In this document: positions 45,265 to 58,111 of the stretch, one piece after another
Position numbering within the stretch: position 1 is the stretch's first letter
How the letters are laid out: the number at the start of each line of letters is the position of its first letter
Assembly (NCBI GenBank): GCA_035235625.1
Contig: CP141140.1
Coordinates: forward strand, 62,922,581-62,986,580
Reading direction: 5' to 3'
DNA: 64,000 nt
Source of the DNA: Saururus chinensis
Taxonomy: Eukaryota; Streptophyta; Magnoliopsida; Piperales; Saururaceae
The notes under the pieces: generated by a model
The model's database searches: none
Told to the model about the DNA's origin: nothing
The model's input: only the letters and a program-made list of their open reading frames with translations
Program-made: the position numbers and the translations under genes

Positions 45265-45953
45265 GGGGGTTAAATATACATATATATTCTACACATGTAG
45301 CTTACAAACATACACGCTAGTCATCACTAGCACATACATATTTCACATACGTAGCTTACAAACATACACACTTCAAACATATTTACAGCCAACATGCATG
45401 TCATATGCATTTCAACATGGCATAATTCATCCTCTTACATCATGCAAACGAATCATAATCTAACATCCATATCATTCAATCATATAGCCCTAACATGCTG
45501 CTACTCATTCAAAGCATGCTATCATAAAATTACGAGTTCAAAGCTCCCCTACCTCGTAATCATGACGTTTGATGGCGAACATGATGGTGGCGGTGGCAGT
45601 GGCAGAGTTGGCAGCCAAAAGCATTGCCAAGTTGAGATAACTGATATCCCGAGGATTTTAGGTAGTGCCGAAAATAATCACGGCCAAACGGGGTGTCAGA
45701 AGTCAATGCAGCAAAATTCGCAATCCACGACGGCACACTAGGGAAGTGCGACAAGAAGTCGAGGGTGTACTAACTGAAGGTCGTGCCAACATAAGTGGCA
45801 GTGCGGCCAGAAGTCGAGCATGTACTCACTGAAGGTCGGCCAACGGCTGAGAAGTATTTAGTCGGCTGCACGATGTCAAAATAGGTCGCGGACTGCACCC
45901 AACGACATCAATTTTGCATCAACTAGGGCCCACATAAGGGCGAGGGCATGGGG

Positions 45954-48420
45954 TGTAACACCTCGCTTTTCGATTACGTCTAACCAAGGGGGTTAGAGGT
46001 AGTTAGTAATTTTTCTAATAAATTATAGATAGTTTTAACCATTGAAACCTCCATACTTGAGTAGATCTTGAAGAAACGAGCGTAACGAATCAAAGAACGG
46101 ACGAAACGGAGGTCAGGACCGGAAGTTACGACATTCGAGAAATGTGCAATATAGATGAAACCCACTTAGAAAGAGCATAATTTATTGCTTTAAGTGAGTT
46201 AGTATCGAAGGGCTCATTGATACGAGTCCAACAGTACCAAGAACGCGCGAATCTGAATCCGGGGTAGGGAGATACGCGCGTTTGAAGATTTGGATTTAAA
46301 TATATATATATAGAAAAAGGATATCGGTGCGCGGATGGCACGCCGCGGTTACCCGGGCACGACCAGCAGCGCGCGTGGATGCAAACTATGCTGCGCATAG
46401 TTTCGGTTAGCGCCGCTGCCGAAACTGCGGCACCACCGAATTTGGCGGCGCGGCGCCGCGGTTTCGGCGGGCCGGGGGTCTATAAAACTCCCATTCATTC
46501 TATTTTTCAGTCAGAATTTCCTTTCCTCTGTTTCTGACCGTTCTGTAGGGGTGTAAACGGACGGACGCGGACGCAGACAAGGCATGTCCGCAGCCGTCCA
46601 TTTTTATACGGACCAAGTGCTTGTCCGTCAGTATTTGTCCATGACGGACACGGACAAAAACGGACGGACACGGACGGAATAAAGGTGAAAGTCTTTTGTT
46701 CTTAAATTAAGGGTGGTTAGTAAAAAATTAATTAAAAAATAAGTTATAATAATAGTAAAATAGTCTAATCTAAAAAATAAATAAATAATGATGTTATAAA
46801 AGACATGTGAGAGTATAATATGTATTTTTTCAATCTTATTGTAAAGATTAACTATGTGACATAGGTTAGTAATTTAGTATAAAATAAAAATAAAAATAAT
46901 AAAATATATAGTTGGCGGACACGGACGGCTGCGGACACGGCTAACCCTTGTCCATGTCCGTCCGTATTTAGGACGGACAAAAATCAATGTTGTCCATTTT
47001 AGTGCGGACGGACGCGGATGCGGACGGACACCGGACAAACGGACGCCGTTTACACCCCTACCGTTCTAAGGCCGATTAAGGCCGTTCAAGACCCATTTTC
47101 TACTAAATCAAGCATGCTCTACACAATGGAGCGGTCATTTCTTCGAGTTGGTGATCGTATGAGGAAACGTCGCAAGACAAGGAGAGGTTCTGCCCGTTAC
47201 TTTCGAGCATTGACCAACTTCGTTTTCTCTGTTTCTCGTCATCCTAACTCCGATTTAGTCGATTCAAGAGGCGTTCTTGACTAAATCGAGTATGCTCTAC
47301 GCGATGGAGGGTTCCATTTTCTGAGTTGGTGATTGTATAAGGAGGAAATACCCCAAGACAAGGAGAGGTCATGCCCGTTATCCTTGAACACCGGAACAAG
47401 AAAATAAGACCAGGAGCAAGAAGGGGTTCTGTCCGTAGTTATCGAGCCTCTACAAGAGAAACAATCTAGAGTAGGGGAGGTTCTGTTCACTGCTCATGGG
47501 CACAGAAAATGAGAAGAGTCTCTGATAAAGAAAACGTTTGTACGTAGTCTTTCAATGCAAAACAAGGGACGTATAAAGGCTAGAGGAAGCTCCGTCTACT
47601 ACCTCCGGCTCTGAAGGGGAGAACGCCTAGAAGGAACGAGTAACTCCGAATACCGCTACCTCACAAGACATGATGGGTGTAAGAATTTCTAATCTCCCGT
47701 TTTAATTATAGAACGACATGTGCCAGTTATGATGTGTGTTATGCTACGATTTATATGCTTGTTGTGCTATGTGTCTATATGCCATGTTGTGTGCCTATAT
47801 GCCATGATGTGTGCTTTATACCATGATGTATGCTTATATGCTATGACGTGTGTAGTCTCGCTCTAGGGTAGAGCGAGACGTGTAATTTACGTTTTCGGTC
47901 TCGGCTCAGTGATAGAGCGAGACGTGTATGTGTGGTTATGATCCCACTCAGTGGTACATCGAGATGTACAATTTCGTTGATTTATTAATTTCCACTTTAC
48001 TCTGATAGATTACGAGTTTCAGTATGATTTTGACTCAATTTCAGTATATATGTATTTTAACGTATATAATTTTGTGATGTATGATGTATGTAGTAGCCGT
48101 TAGGCAAAACTATGTTCGGATCCGATCGTGTTGGAATAATATCCAATACGTACGTAGGCAACCAACGGTAAAGCAACATTGGCCTGATCCAAATTAATTA
48201 TAAATATATGTTTTATTTTGTTTTACACGCGACGAACTAAGGAGCTTCGTTGTGTGTATGTGTTTGTTACAACCTAAGTCTACGTACGAGAAAGCTTTGA
48301 AGCTCCGTAGTGCGTAGATGAACGTTGTACCTCTTGCACACAGACGATGATTCCTGGCTCAAGGAAAAAAAAAATTTCTATTGGTGATATTGTGGGCCCG
48401 GCTCGGGTCAGGTCGTTACA
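45954..48420 (+). mobile_element. solo LTR (gypsy-like), 2.5 kb
   Basis: Termini TGTAACACCTCGC and CAGGTCGTTACA are flanked by identical TGGGG (45949-45953 and 48421-48425). The uninterrupted sister site GCATGGGGCAACGCTCGAG is present in LTR copy 1 near 43574, confirming insertion. A TATA box lies at 46481-46487. The AGAGCGAGAC words (about 47855-47925) and the conserved block at 48091-48168 are the inverse of those in 31075-32613, so this is the same family in the opposite orientation. A hAT-type MITE sits inside. Confidence 0.88.
46546..47060. mobile_element. hAT-type MITE, 515 bp
   Basis: A perfect 15-bp TIR (TAGGGGTGTAAACGG ... CCGTTTACACCCCTA) is flanked by CCGTTCTG and CCGTTCTA, an 8-bp target duplication with one change, as expected for hAT. 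Subterminal regions are packed with GGACGGACGCGGAC-type words in both orientations. The centre is AT-rich and non-coding. Confidence 0.85.
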
Positions 48421-49706
48421 TGGGGCGACGCTCAAGGACAAATGAGAGGTGGTGGAGGACTCCTATGTCAACTCCATTCAGTGGCAGAGCCAATTGACGG
48501 TTAGGCGGCACAAATACAATGCCCAAACCCAAAAATACAGACGTGGCCACATGCACATGCGGCCAAAAAGTGCCACTCTAGGGGGAGATGCGTCGGACGG
48601 TGGCTGCCCAAGGCCCACAAAGGGCCTACGAAGCTAGGGCCAAAAAATGGTGGCTGATCAAAGCGGCGACATCGCCAATCACCACCCACAACCAACACAT
48701 TTGATGCAGGCAGCTGTGCATCTAGCACGGTCGAGGGCAAAGGGTAGGGCTGGCCAAGGGTTGGCAAGACCGTCACTATGACAAGGCTAGCAAAACATGG
48801 CCCACAACTATAGCAGAATGGTCTTCCTTTAACTGATTTACGCTGCACACACTAGGCAATGAGCATAAGGGAAAATGGCCTATTCCTTGCGGCAACTAAG
48901 ATGGGGGCAGACAAGGCCAGCGGTCATGTCGTCGTCGCCGGTCCAAGGCAAAGCCAAATGGTAGACGACAATTTTTGGCAGCTCATCGGAGAATCAAAAC
49001 ATAGTGAGCAGATCTGGTTGCGACTGAGCGGAGGAAGCCAGAAAATGGTTGGGCTGAAAAGCTAGGCTGAGGGGATAGCCCTGCCGTCACCAGCCCAAGG
49101 CTGGCCAACCGGAGGTTGGCTCTCGCCTGCGCAGCCTCAAATTAGGGGGCGACATAATCAAAACAAAGACAGAAGGGGGAGAAAACTAACCGGGGATGGA
49201 GCTCACTAGGGGGCCGGCAGAGCTGGCGGGCGGGGTTCACCGGCCACCGCCGGCATCGCCACAACACTCGACCAAGTGAGAAAAAAGAAACAGGGGGAAA
49301 CACCGGGCGAGGGAGAAGTGGTGGTCCCTTGTCGTTGCACCGCCGGGATGGAGCCGGTGTGGCGGCCTTGTGGCCCCCCGGCGGCAATTGAACATCCAAA
49401 ACCGGAGGGGTGCACAGAGCTTCTCGGCTTTTTTGGAACGGGATCGGTCTCACCCGATCATTTTGTTCTTTTTTTTTCATTTATGTCCTTAATGCGCGTT
49501 AACATTATGTTTATGCATTGTACCTCCAAAATTCGTGCTGTAAGCGCGCAGTGAGGCCTGCGGCCTACGACTAAGCCCCACACTCAACTATACGGGCATA
49601 AATATGGGGTAAATACACAAATACAAATACGCTAAGGCGTTACATTTTCCTACTAAAAATGACTAGAAAAATCACAGAAAATCGTAGAAAAATCAAGGAC
49701 ATTACA

Positions 49707-50100
49707 CTTCTCTCCCACCTTCCCTCTCTCCCCTCATTCTTTCTCCTCTCTATCCTCCCTCCCCTCATTCTCTCTCCTCTCTATCCTCCCTCCCCTCATT
49801 CTCTCTCCTCTCTATCCTCCCTCCCCCTCTCTCTCTTTTGTTTAAATTTTTTAAAAAAAAATTTGTAGTAGGGATGCGTATCGTCCCTACTACACTTAGG
49901 TAGTAGCGATGCTTCAAAATATGCGTCGCTACTAAGGGTAGTAGTGACGCTTCAAAGTATGCATCACTAATATTATTTTTTTTATTTTTAATTTATTTAA
50001 AAATAGTTTATAATTAAAATATCTTTCTCTCTCTCCTCACTCTCTCTTCCTCACTTTATCTCTTCTCTCTCTCCTCTCCTCTCTCTCTCTCTCATCTCTC
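49707..50100. repeat. CACTA-derived segment: CT tract and palindromes
   Basis: CCTCATTCTCTCTCCTCTCTAT is repeated about three times, then inverted motifs of the AGTAGCGATGC/GCGTCGCTACT type, then another CT-rich tract. This is the exposed body of CACTA-like element 2 between two nested LTRs. Confidence 0.65.
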
Positions 50101-53100
50101 TGTAAAATCCCTGAACTTCAACCGGTTTAAATTCATTTTGTTTAATTACTTTTGTGTGGTTTAATGTTAATTCTGATCGGTTCTGGACTATTTTCAAAAT
50201 TCGAGTATTTTCCAAAGGTTTTAAACAAAACCAACTTCACATTTATGTGTTTTAAGTGAATTTGAGTCAATTATAATTTTTTAGAATTTTAGCAAAATTC
50301 TTAAAATTAGTTGGTGGGACCCCCTATAGGCCCCATAGTCGAATTTGGGGTTTTTAGTCCAAAACATCCTCGACATCAAATGAAGTCATTATAAAAAAAT
50401 TTAGAATTTTTTTGGTTTAAATTTTGGTTTAAATTGCTAAATTTCCTAATTCTACTTAAAAACTCTATTTTTACCCTAAGTTTGAATTAGGTATAGTCCA
50501 ACCATTCCTATAAAAGGAAAGGGGATGAGTCATTTTCAAATTGGGAATAGGTTGTGTAAAGGTGTTTAGAGCCTAATCCCTAATTAGGCCCAAATAGGAA
50601 GTGTTAGAGGTATGTTTTCCCTAATCCATGCTTAATCATTAGGGTTTTCCTATTGCTCTCTTAAATCTATCTTCCTCCATTGATTTAATCTGATTTCAAA
50701 CCATTTAATCATTGTTTTACTTCTCTATTTCAAGCCTTAACCTTCAAATTTTCATTTTTATGTCTCTTAAGCTCTAGATCTAGGGTTTGCTTTATGATTT
50801 TCAAGTTTAAATCGAGTTTAGGTTATTTTAACATAAAAATATTGCTTTTGGAAGGTTTCAGAGGTGATTAAAGGATTAATCTGACTCAAATCAAGTGGAG
50901 AGGTGAAGGGTTTTCAAATCTCAGCCTTGTTATGGTGAAAATCTTGATTTTTATGGGTTTTTGCTTAAATGAGTTTCCTTGATTAGGGCTTTAATTGTAG
51001 ATTTATTAAATGTTAATCTCTTGTCTTGATTTCTTAGGGTTTTACCTTCAAATGGCTTCAATTACCTTTCTGGAATGTTTAATTGAATTTTGATGGGGAT
51101 GAAGGTTTTATGGTTCAACAATGGTGTTTTGGTTTTGAATTTCGAAAGTAAGAATAAGGCTTGAACTGCTTGTTGGCGATCGATCAGGTCAACAGGCCAA
51201 TCGATCGGGCCATTCGAATGGCCTACCAAGCCGATCAATTGGCCACACAACAATTTTTGCCCTTTTCGATTTTCATGCTTATGTCGGTGTTTTCCTCCCA
51301 ATTGATGCTTCCAATTTTATGAAGAGTGTTTTATACTAGAATTATGCTACTGGAAGGGTGTAGAATTGTGATGGAGATTTATGAAGTATGCTTAAGTACT
51401 TGTTATGTGAAATTATATGTTGATATTATATGTTAACATTGAATTATCTTAAATCTATGAATGATGGAATTCTTATAATTGGAGCATGTTTCCCAGGGAT
51501 ATTACATGGTAAATTATAAGATATGTCACCATATAATGAGAATGGATTGTGAGTGAATTATATTATTATGTTATAGCTTCATGTGTAGAATAATTATGCT
51601 TGTAGAAGTTAAGAATTTGATTTCACATGAACGGATTTATGGTTTATAGTAGATTGCACCCTAGATATCAGTTGGTAATTATGATTTAAATGTGTTTAAG
51701 CATGCGTGTATTGCCTTATGAGTTTATGTTAAAGCATTGGTCATGTGCTTCGGAAATACATGAACACACACATGTGGGGAATTTACTATGAAATCATGGT
51801 TATTTATTATTCAATTATAATGCATGAGGGGACTGATGGGAGCACATTCCATGGGTTGGTATTCACGTAGATCTTGCTCACGAATGTATCATGACTTCAT
51901 GTTTCATGGAATAGACTTCATTAATGAGATTTTACCGATGTTTAGCCGTGATTGATCGATTATATATAATAATGTTAGATTGCATGCCAAATTAATCAGT
52001 TGTTGGCTTAATCGAAACTTGGCTGGTCCGAAAGGATATGATTTCAATTTAAGTTCCTGTATGGAACATGATTACTCCCCGGGTTGAGTCGATCTGAGTT
52101 GAGTTAATTTGAGATATATAGAGATGAGGGATGGACTCGTTTTGCGTTTGAGATTTATTGAGATAGTCACATTTGGACACTGAGCACCTAAAGTGATACG
52201 CCTTCATGCACCGACTACCACGTATTCTAGGTTCCCTATGTGGGAATTTGGACTTTCACTACCACAGTGAACACACTGCTTTAGGTTCCCTATGTGGGAA
52301 TTTAAACGTTCTTAGCCAACATTGTCTTTGGCGAGTAGACCTACTCTTGGACTTCTCATGTGGATTGTCCTGATCGAGCAAAGGGGCTGACTACCCCTAC
52401 ATCTTAGTTCCGGTTAGGAATTTGGACTGTGTCCAGAGTAGGCAATGCCCTATGTTTCCGGTTAGGAGATTAGACCACGTTCAGCCTTTGTGGCAATGAT
52501 TGTGTTTACTCTTGATGGAGGCATTCACCATTTGTTGATAATACATATGTATAAAATAATATTATGCCCAGATTATACAGGTTGTGTAGGGATATTTGAG
52601 ATTTTGTGACACATGTGGATATGATTTATTATGCATGATTTAGAATAGTGTGATTGAGACACTATTCTACAAGTTTATGTGATATGAATGCATGATCAGA
52701 AAGTGTGTGATTGAGACACTATTATACAAGTTTATGTGATATGAATGTATGATCAGAAAGTGTGTGATTGAGACGCATGAACAGAAAGTGTGTGAATGAG
52801 ACACTATTATGCAGGTTTATATGATATGGTTGCATGATCAGAAAGTGTGTGATCTATTACCTATGCAGGATGGACGTTAGGTTATAACTTGATCATTTAT
52901 GCCTTAACTTTGATAGGTGTGTCATATGCATGCTAGCTCTTATGTTTATGGATAAATAGGGGTTTAGCAAGGGAATGATCAGAAAAGGGTATACCATGTC
53001 AATTATGAATCTGAATTGCTATATTGTCATGTCGTGATGGTTTTCTAATTATTGTCGTCATATTCAAACATTACTGAGTTTTTCACACCCATGTCTTTGA

Positions 53101-53462
53101 AGAACAGTCAGGGAGAGCATGAGAGTAGACATAGATGCCTCTAGACTTTATTATGTTTTTATGATTTACTCAATTATGATGATAGAACGTCATGTATGGT
53201 AGTTCTTGTTTTCAGACTTGTGTTTATATTATGTTTTTAGATATGTTTGAGACCTTGATTCGAGCCATGTGTGTTGGCTCAGGATTCTAAGTATGAGGGT
53301 ATAAGACTTGTGAACTGGTTCAGAGATCTTTTATTCTACTTATTACTCTTACTCAAAGGTAATGTGGTACGTAACTCCGCTAGATCAATTCCATCGCCCC
53401 CGCGCGCTTGACCGGCTCTTGGACCAAGTTCGGCTTGGGTTGGGCGGTGCCGGGGTGTGACA
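50101..53462 (+). mobile_element. solo LTR, 3.4 kb
   Basis: Termini TGTAAAATCCCTGAAC and GGGGTGTGACA are flanked by CTCTC on both sides (50096-50100 and 53463-53467). The flank is a CT repeat, so the duplication is suggestive only. A TATA box (TATAAAAGG, 50509-50517) about 410 bp from the left end gives the orientation. The interior is non-coding, with the phrase GGTTCCCTATGTGGGAATTT repeated near 52230 and 52290. Confidence 0.65.
52649..52858. repeat. 57-bp tandem repeat in the solo LTR
   Basis: Units aligned on GTGTGATTGAGACACTATT at 52649, 52706, 52764 (deleted), 52790 and 52847, with TTTATGTGATATGAATGCAT in between. Confidence 0.85.
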
Positions 53463-54355
53463 CTCTCTCTCCTCTCCTCTCCTCTCTCTCCCTCCATCTC
53501 TTCTCTCTCCTCTCCTCTCTCTCTCCCCTCCCTCTCCTCTTTCCCTCTCCTCTCTCCCACCACCTTCCCTCTCTCCCACCTTCCCTCTCTCCTCTCTCCT
53601 CTCTCTCCTCTCCTTTCTCCTCTCCTCTCTCTCCTCTCCTCTCTCTCCCTCTCCTCTCTCTCCCTATTCTCTCTCTCCCTCCCTCTCTTCTCTCTCTCCC
53701 TCCCTCTCTTCTCTCTCTCTCCTCTCTCTCTCTCCCTCTCTTCTCTCTCTCCCTCCCTTCTCTCTCTCCCTCCCTCTCTTCTCTCTCTCCCTCACTCTCT
53801 CTCTCCTCACCCTATCCCTCTACCCTTTATTATTAAAACTACATTTTATTAAAAATTTAATATTTATTTTATATATAAATAGTAAATAATTAATATATTT
53901 AAGAAGTTTATTTTTTACATTTGTTTAATATTTAATTGTTATATAATTATTTATTAAATAAAATTAATTAATAAAAGCTAATAGTAACATTTGTAGACAA
54001 GCGTCGCTATTAGCAATACTAATGGCTACGCATATTTACAGGTGTCACTAATAGTTATAATTTTTTATTTTTTTCATTTGAAATTTATTATTATTAGTGA
54101 TAATTTTATTAAGCGTTGCTAATAGTAAATGTATTAGCAACGCTTAAGAAAAGCGTCACCAATAGTTATGAATTTTTTTTTCTTTTTTTTAGAAATGTAC
54201 ACCCTTTAGCGATGTATAGTGCAAGCGTCGCTAATAGTATTATGAATTTATGTCGCTAATAGTTGATTTTTGGGCGACAATTTTATATACATCGCAAGTA
54301 GTTATTTTTAGCGACACTTGTGTATGCGTCGCTAATAGTAAGTTTTGTTGTACTG
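53463..54355. repeat. right arm of CACTA-like element 2
   Basis: About 360 bp of CT-rich tract, an AT-rich section (53830-53980) and GCGTCGCTAATAG-type motifs lead to the tip. The AT-rich section and the order of motifs match the right arm of element 1 (26570-27267), so both right ends come from one family. Confidence 0.72.
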
Positions 54356-55627
54356 TTCTTTTTAAAATGGTTTCAAGGACTACAATTAGGAATGGTTGCC
54401 AAAAATTGTACATAAAAGAAAAGGCTGCATTGATGGATGTTTTCCAAAAGCTTTCCTCTAGGGTTAGTATTACTTCTGATTTATGGACTTCAAATCCGAA
54501 TTTTGGATATATTTGTGTAATTGCTCATTATATTGATTCTAATTGATATTTACAAAAAAAAAATTATTACTTTTTATCGACTTCCATTGCTTCATACTGG
54601 ATTGGCAATATATAATGCTATTAAAGCCGCTTTAATGAAGTAGAAAATGGATTGCAAAATATGTAGTGGTACTTAAGATAATGCATCAAGTAATGATGTT
54701 GCTCCAAGAAATCTTGTAAGGGACCTTGCTAAAACAGGATCTCTTTTGTTGGAAGGTACCCTTGTCCATGTACATTGTGTTGCCCATGTGCCATACATTA
54801 TTGTGTAGGTTGGATTAAAAGATATATTAGATGTAACTCTTCATGTTCAAGAGTCTGTGAAATATGTGAAAGCTTTGCCTTCCCATCACCAAAAGTTTAC
54901 TAAGTTGGTAGTTGAATTGGGAATTAGTGTGGGGAAGGGTTTGATTTTAGATGTTAGCACTCGATGGAATTTTACTTACCTAATGTTAGATTCTATGTTG
55001 CCATAACGTGATGTTTTTAGAAGATTAAAGGAAGAAGATCCAAGTTATCGACATAGGCCTTCTGATGATGAATGGGAAAATGCTACCAATGTGTGTACGT
55101 TTTTGGAACGGTTCTATGATGCAACAAATTTATTTTGTGGAGTTGATTATCTTGCAATTCATTTGTTTTCTAAAGAAATATCAACAATAAAAAAATTACT
55201 ACTCAAAGGTGCAAATTCTATAGAGTACTTTCTCGTATCGATGTCGAACGAAATGTTAAACAAGTATGAGGACTATTGGAGTGAAGTACCTGTTATGTAT
55301 GACATTGCTTTAACAAATTATTGAGATTTTATTTAACCCAACTACATAGGAAAGAGATCGGAGATCTACGTTTTGAAAGGAGTTTGGCTGTGATTCAAGT
55401 GCTATTTGATTAATACAAGGACAAGTTGTGTTCACTTGTGGATATGGTTACTAGTGAGGCAATAATCCCTTTAAATGAGGAAGAAGAAATTCAACAATGG
55501 ATGGAAGCACAAGGATGTGCTGAAGACACATGGGTAAATCTAAGATGAAGTTGTATTTTGAAGAGAACTTAGAAAATAGGGAGTCTGACTTGGACATTCT
55601 CCGTTGGTGGAATATTAACTTAGCCAA
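54356..55627 (+). pseudogene. hAT transposase, main fragment
   Basis: It continues the gene broken at 39459. Recognisable parts in order: LFKMVSRTTIRN; the catalytic-Asp segment SDLWTS; a DNASSND segment with the next conserved Asp; HCVAH; DVSTRW; the DDEWENA and YDATNLFCG region; and the start of the C-terminal hAT dimerisation domain (ENRESDLDILRWWNI). Stops (for example 54544-54546, and where HCVAH is followed by IIV) and frameshifts kill it. The dimerisation domain is cut by another CACTA-like tip at 55628. Plant Ac/Tam3-type zf-BED transposases are the closest family. Confidence 0.88.
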
Positions 55628-55865
55628 CACTACAACAAAATGTATTATTAGCAAACCAAACAAAAGCGTCAGTAAAAACCACTACTTGCAATGCATACAA
55701 AATCATCGCAAAAAATGAACTAGTAGCGATGCATATCATCTATTAATGACGTTTAATTTAAAGCGTCCTTAATATTAACCATATTAGAGACATTTTCCAT
55801 TAAATGTCACTAATTAGTTATGTTGTTAGCGATGCTTTAAACAAGCGTCGCTAAAAGATATTTGT
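55628..55865. mobile_element. CACTA-like element 3, left-end fragment
   Basis: It starts CACTACAACAAAATGTATTATTAGC and follows the left arm of element 1 motif by motif, including ATTAACCATATTAG and GCGTCGCTAAAAGATAT. Homology fades near 55865, so the rest is deleted or unrecognisable. It lies within the hAT dimerisation domain. Confidence 0.75.
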
Positions 55866-57963
55866 TTTATAAAAAAATCATAACATGCCAAGACATTAAA
55901 GTTCAGCTTGAAGCCTTTTCCATAGGAGGGGGGGAGAAAAGAAACCTAGAAGTTGATATGTATTTATTTCTTTGCATGTTCTATAAAATTCAAGAAAATC
56001 TAAGCACTACAATTTTTTTTGGCAAAAACAACAATATGTTGTGACCATCTCTATTAACCACATTTTTTGCGATAACTATAACAACTTGGGTTGTTAATGG
56101 GTGACTATTTACCTTCCTCGCCTGCTTCCTCGATCCAAAATTTGTAGAGGGGTAATTAATAAATGGGTAATCTTATCCGTCTATTTATTATGCAAATAGG
56201 GTATGGGTAACCCCTTATCCATACATGTTACCAATTACTCGAATCATGTGTAAAAATACAGTTGCATATGTTCCCCAAGGAGAATGTCTTGTATATGAAA
56301 CATTTTATACTTTCATTAGAACATTTTGTACTTTCATTATGATACATTGAATAAATTTTTAAGAAATATATATAAATTTATAATGCAAACTTATTATAGA
56401 GAAAACGGAAGAGAACATGATTAATCTTTTGTGTCTTTCTTATGTTATGCTTATTGCATAAAGTGTGTATATTGAAGAGCAAATATAAATTTTATCCTCA
56501 ATGAATCGTAGTAGAAGAGTGAATGATGAGTGAGAGAATTTTGCATTAAGTGAGCAGTGAGAATTTTATTTTTTGGTTTTTAATGTCATGTTCTTTTGTT
56601 TTGATAAGTACCTGATTTTTATTTTGTTATAGCTTATCGAAAGAATAAGGTTTGTATATATAACAAGATTAATTATGTATCGTGTAGCATTTTGATATGA
56701 TGATTGAGATACTTTGGAGTAATGAAAATTACTTTCAAATTTTAATTTTTTTATATAAATTTATATAAAGTGTTATATTTTTATTTTATTATTTTTTATA
56801 TAAATTATAAGGTTTATATATGTAATATTGCTCATATCTTTATTAGATTAAACTTTTAATATATTAAATAATTTTTTTTAAAAATTAAATAATTTATTTA
56901 ATATTTATCAATCAATTGACTATTTAGTTGTTACCCTCTGTTTTATTATTATGCGTAACAGGTAATGAATAAATTATGAGTAATCAATGAAAAAATAGTT
57001 GCAGGTAAAGTATAGGTAAAACGAGTAATGCCTTACTCCGACCCTATCCTACACTCCTAGTTACAACTTAGCAGCGACGCGTGTAAACTACTAATCTCTC
57101 GCCGATGACGCAACCCCACCTAACCCAATCGACCCCTCACCTCCTCCCACATTGACACCAGTTTCCACTCCCCACAATTTTCACCGGTGCCGTACCGGAA
57201 ATTCCCGCCGGATATGCACTCCTCCCACCCTGACCCCCACTCCCTTCCTCCTCGCAATCTTCACCAGCGCCATGCCGGAAATTGCCGCCGGACACGCTAT
57301 TTGTTCCCCCCCCAACAGATCATTCACTCCGGTTTCATCAGCTTCTCAAATCTGGGGGATAAACTGCAGCACGTCGCACCAGTGAGCTTCGGAGGGACCT
57401 ACGTTAGCGTCGATTTCGGGGAGGATGACGAGGGTGAGGGTCGGGCCGAGGTCTGCAGAGGAAATTGAGTTTTTTTTCTTTCTTTGTTTCTCTTCTCCTC
57501 TCAACCTTGTTGGTTACAACAAGGTTTATGGCGCGATGAATCACCCAGAGGAGAGGCTTTTCCCCTTTTTCACTGGGGGACGAACTTGCTGCTCATGACA
57601 CGGTTTGGGCCAGAGGAGACACCCAGAAGAGAGTCTTTTTAGTGTTTTTATTTTTAATTGAGTAAACGAGTAGCTCCTCTCTATTGTGTTTTTTTTTCCT
57701 CTGAGTTTAAGAGATGTTTTTTTAAATAGGGACTGGTTGGTCTGTTTTCTTAGGATTTGGAGAGGATCAATAGCTTTGGGTAGTGTTGAAGCAAGATATG
57801 GTGAGGGCCCTCATGTAAATCACGCTGAGTTTCTTTTTATTTGGTGATTATATGGATACCCTGCATGATGATGATTGTTCTGCAACAATTGAAAATCTGG
57901 AGGTTAGTGACTAGAAATTGGGTTAATTGTTGTGAATTTGTTAGTGAATATGTTCTTTGATGA
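55866..57963. other. intergenic, including a small GC-rich patch
   Basis: No continuation of the hAT domain was found. About 56090-57055 is AT-rich, with GGGTAA/TTACCC words at both ends that hint at a MITE. About 57060-57480 is GC-richer, with a twice-repeated CGCCGGA(T/C)A(T/C)GC segment and an open frame (57187-57468) of low-complexity Pro/Ser/His composition. It could be a decayed exon, but I do not recognise it. Confidence 0.3.
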
Positions 57964-58111
57964 GGCAATATTCATTCTGAGTTTATATTCAGCTGAAGAC
58001 ATGAGTAGCTATACAGGAAGCCCCCTTTGATGCCTCTGCATGACATTCTAATAGATCTCCTCCCTCTAAGCTAAACATTCAGAAATCGGCAGCAGAGACA
58101 ATCTAAAATAT

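Larger units (their letters stand above)
45265..49706. mobile_element. long LTR copy 2, truncated and interrupted
   Basis: Homologous to about 42790-45178. Without the insertion at 45954-48425 it is about 1.97 kb long and ends GGACATTACA at 49706. It lacks the first 2.6 kb of copy 1 (three of the four minisatellites). GC-rich ORFs inside are not supported. Confidence 0.6.
39460..54355. mobile_element. CACTA-like element 2, nested in hAT
   Basis: The left tip is CACTACAACAAATTTC and the right tip read inward is CAGTACAACAAAACTT, so about 12 terminal bases match with one change. The flanking trinucleotides are CTC (39457-39459) and TTC (54356-54358). Removing the element with one trinucleotide rejoins the hAT reading frame exactly in a conserved segment (TLQP | LFKMVS), which shows where the insertion happened. 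Of its 14.9 kb only about 2 kb is CACTA sequence (39460-40198, 49707-50100, 53463-54355). The rest is nested LTR material. No transposase was seen. Confidence 0.82.

Noticed and set aside
53408-53852. Ser/Leu/Pro-rich frames at the LTR/CT-tract junction
   Set aside because: They span the end of a solo LTR and a CT repeat, so they cannot be one gene.
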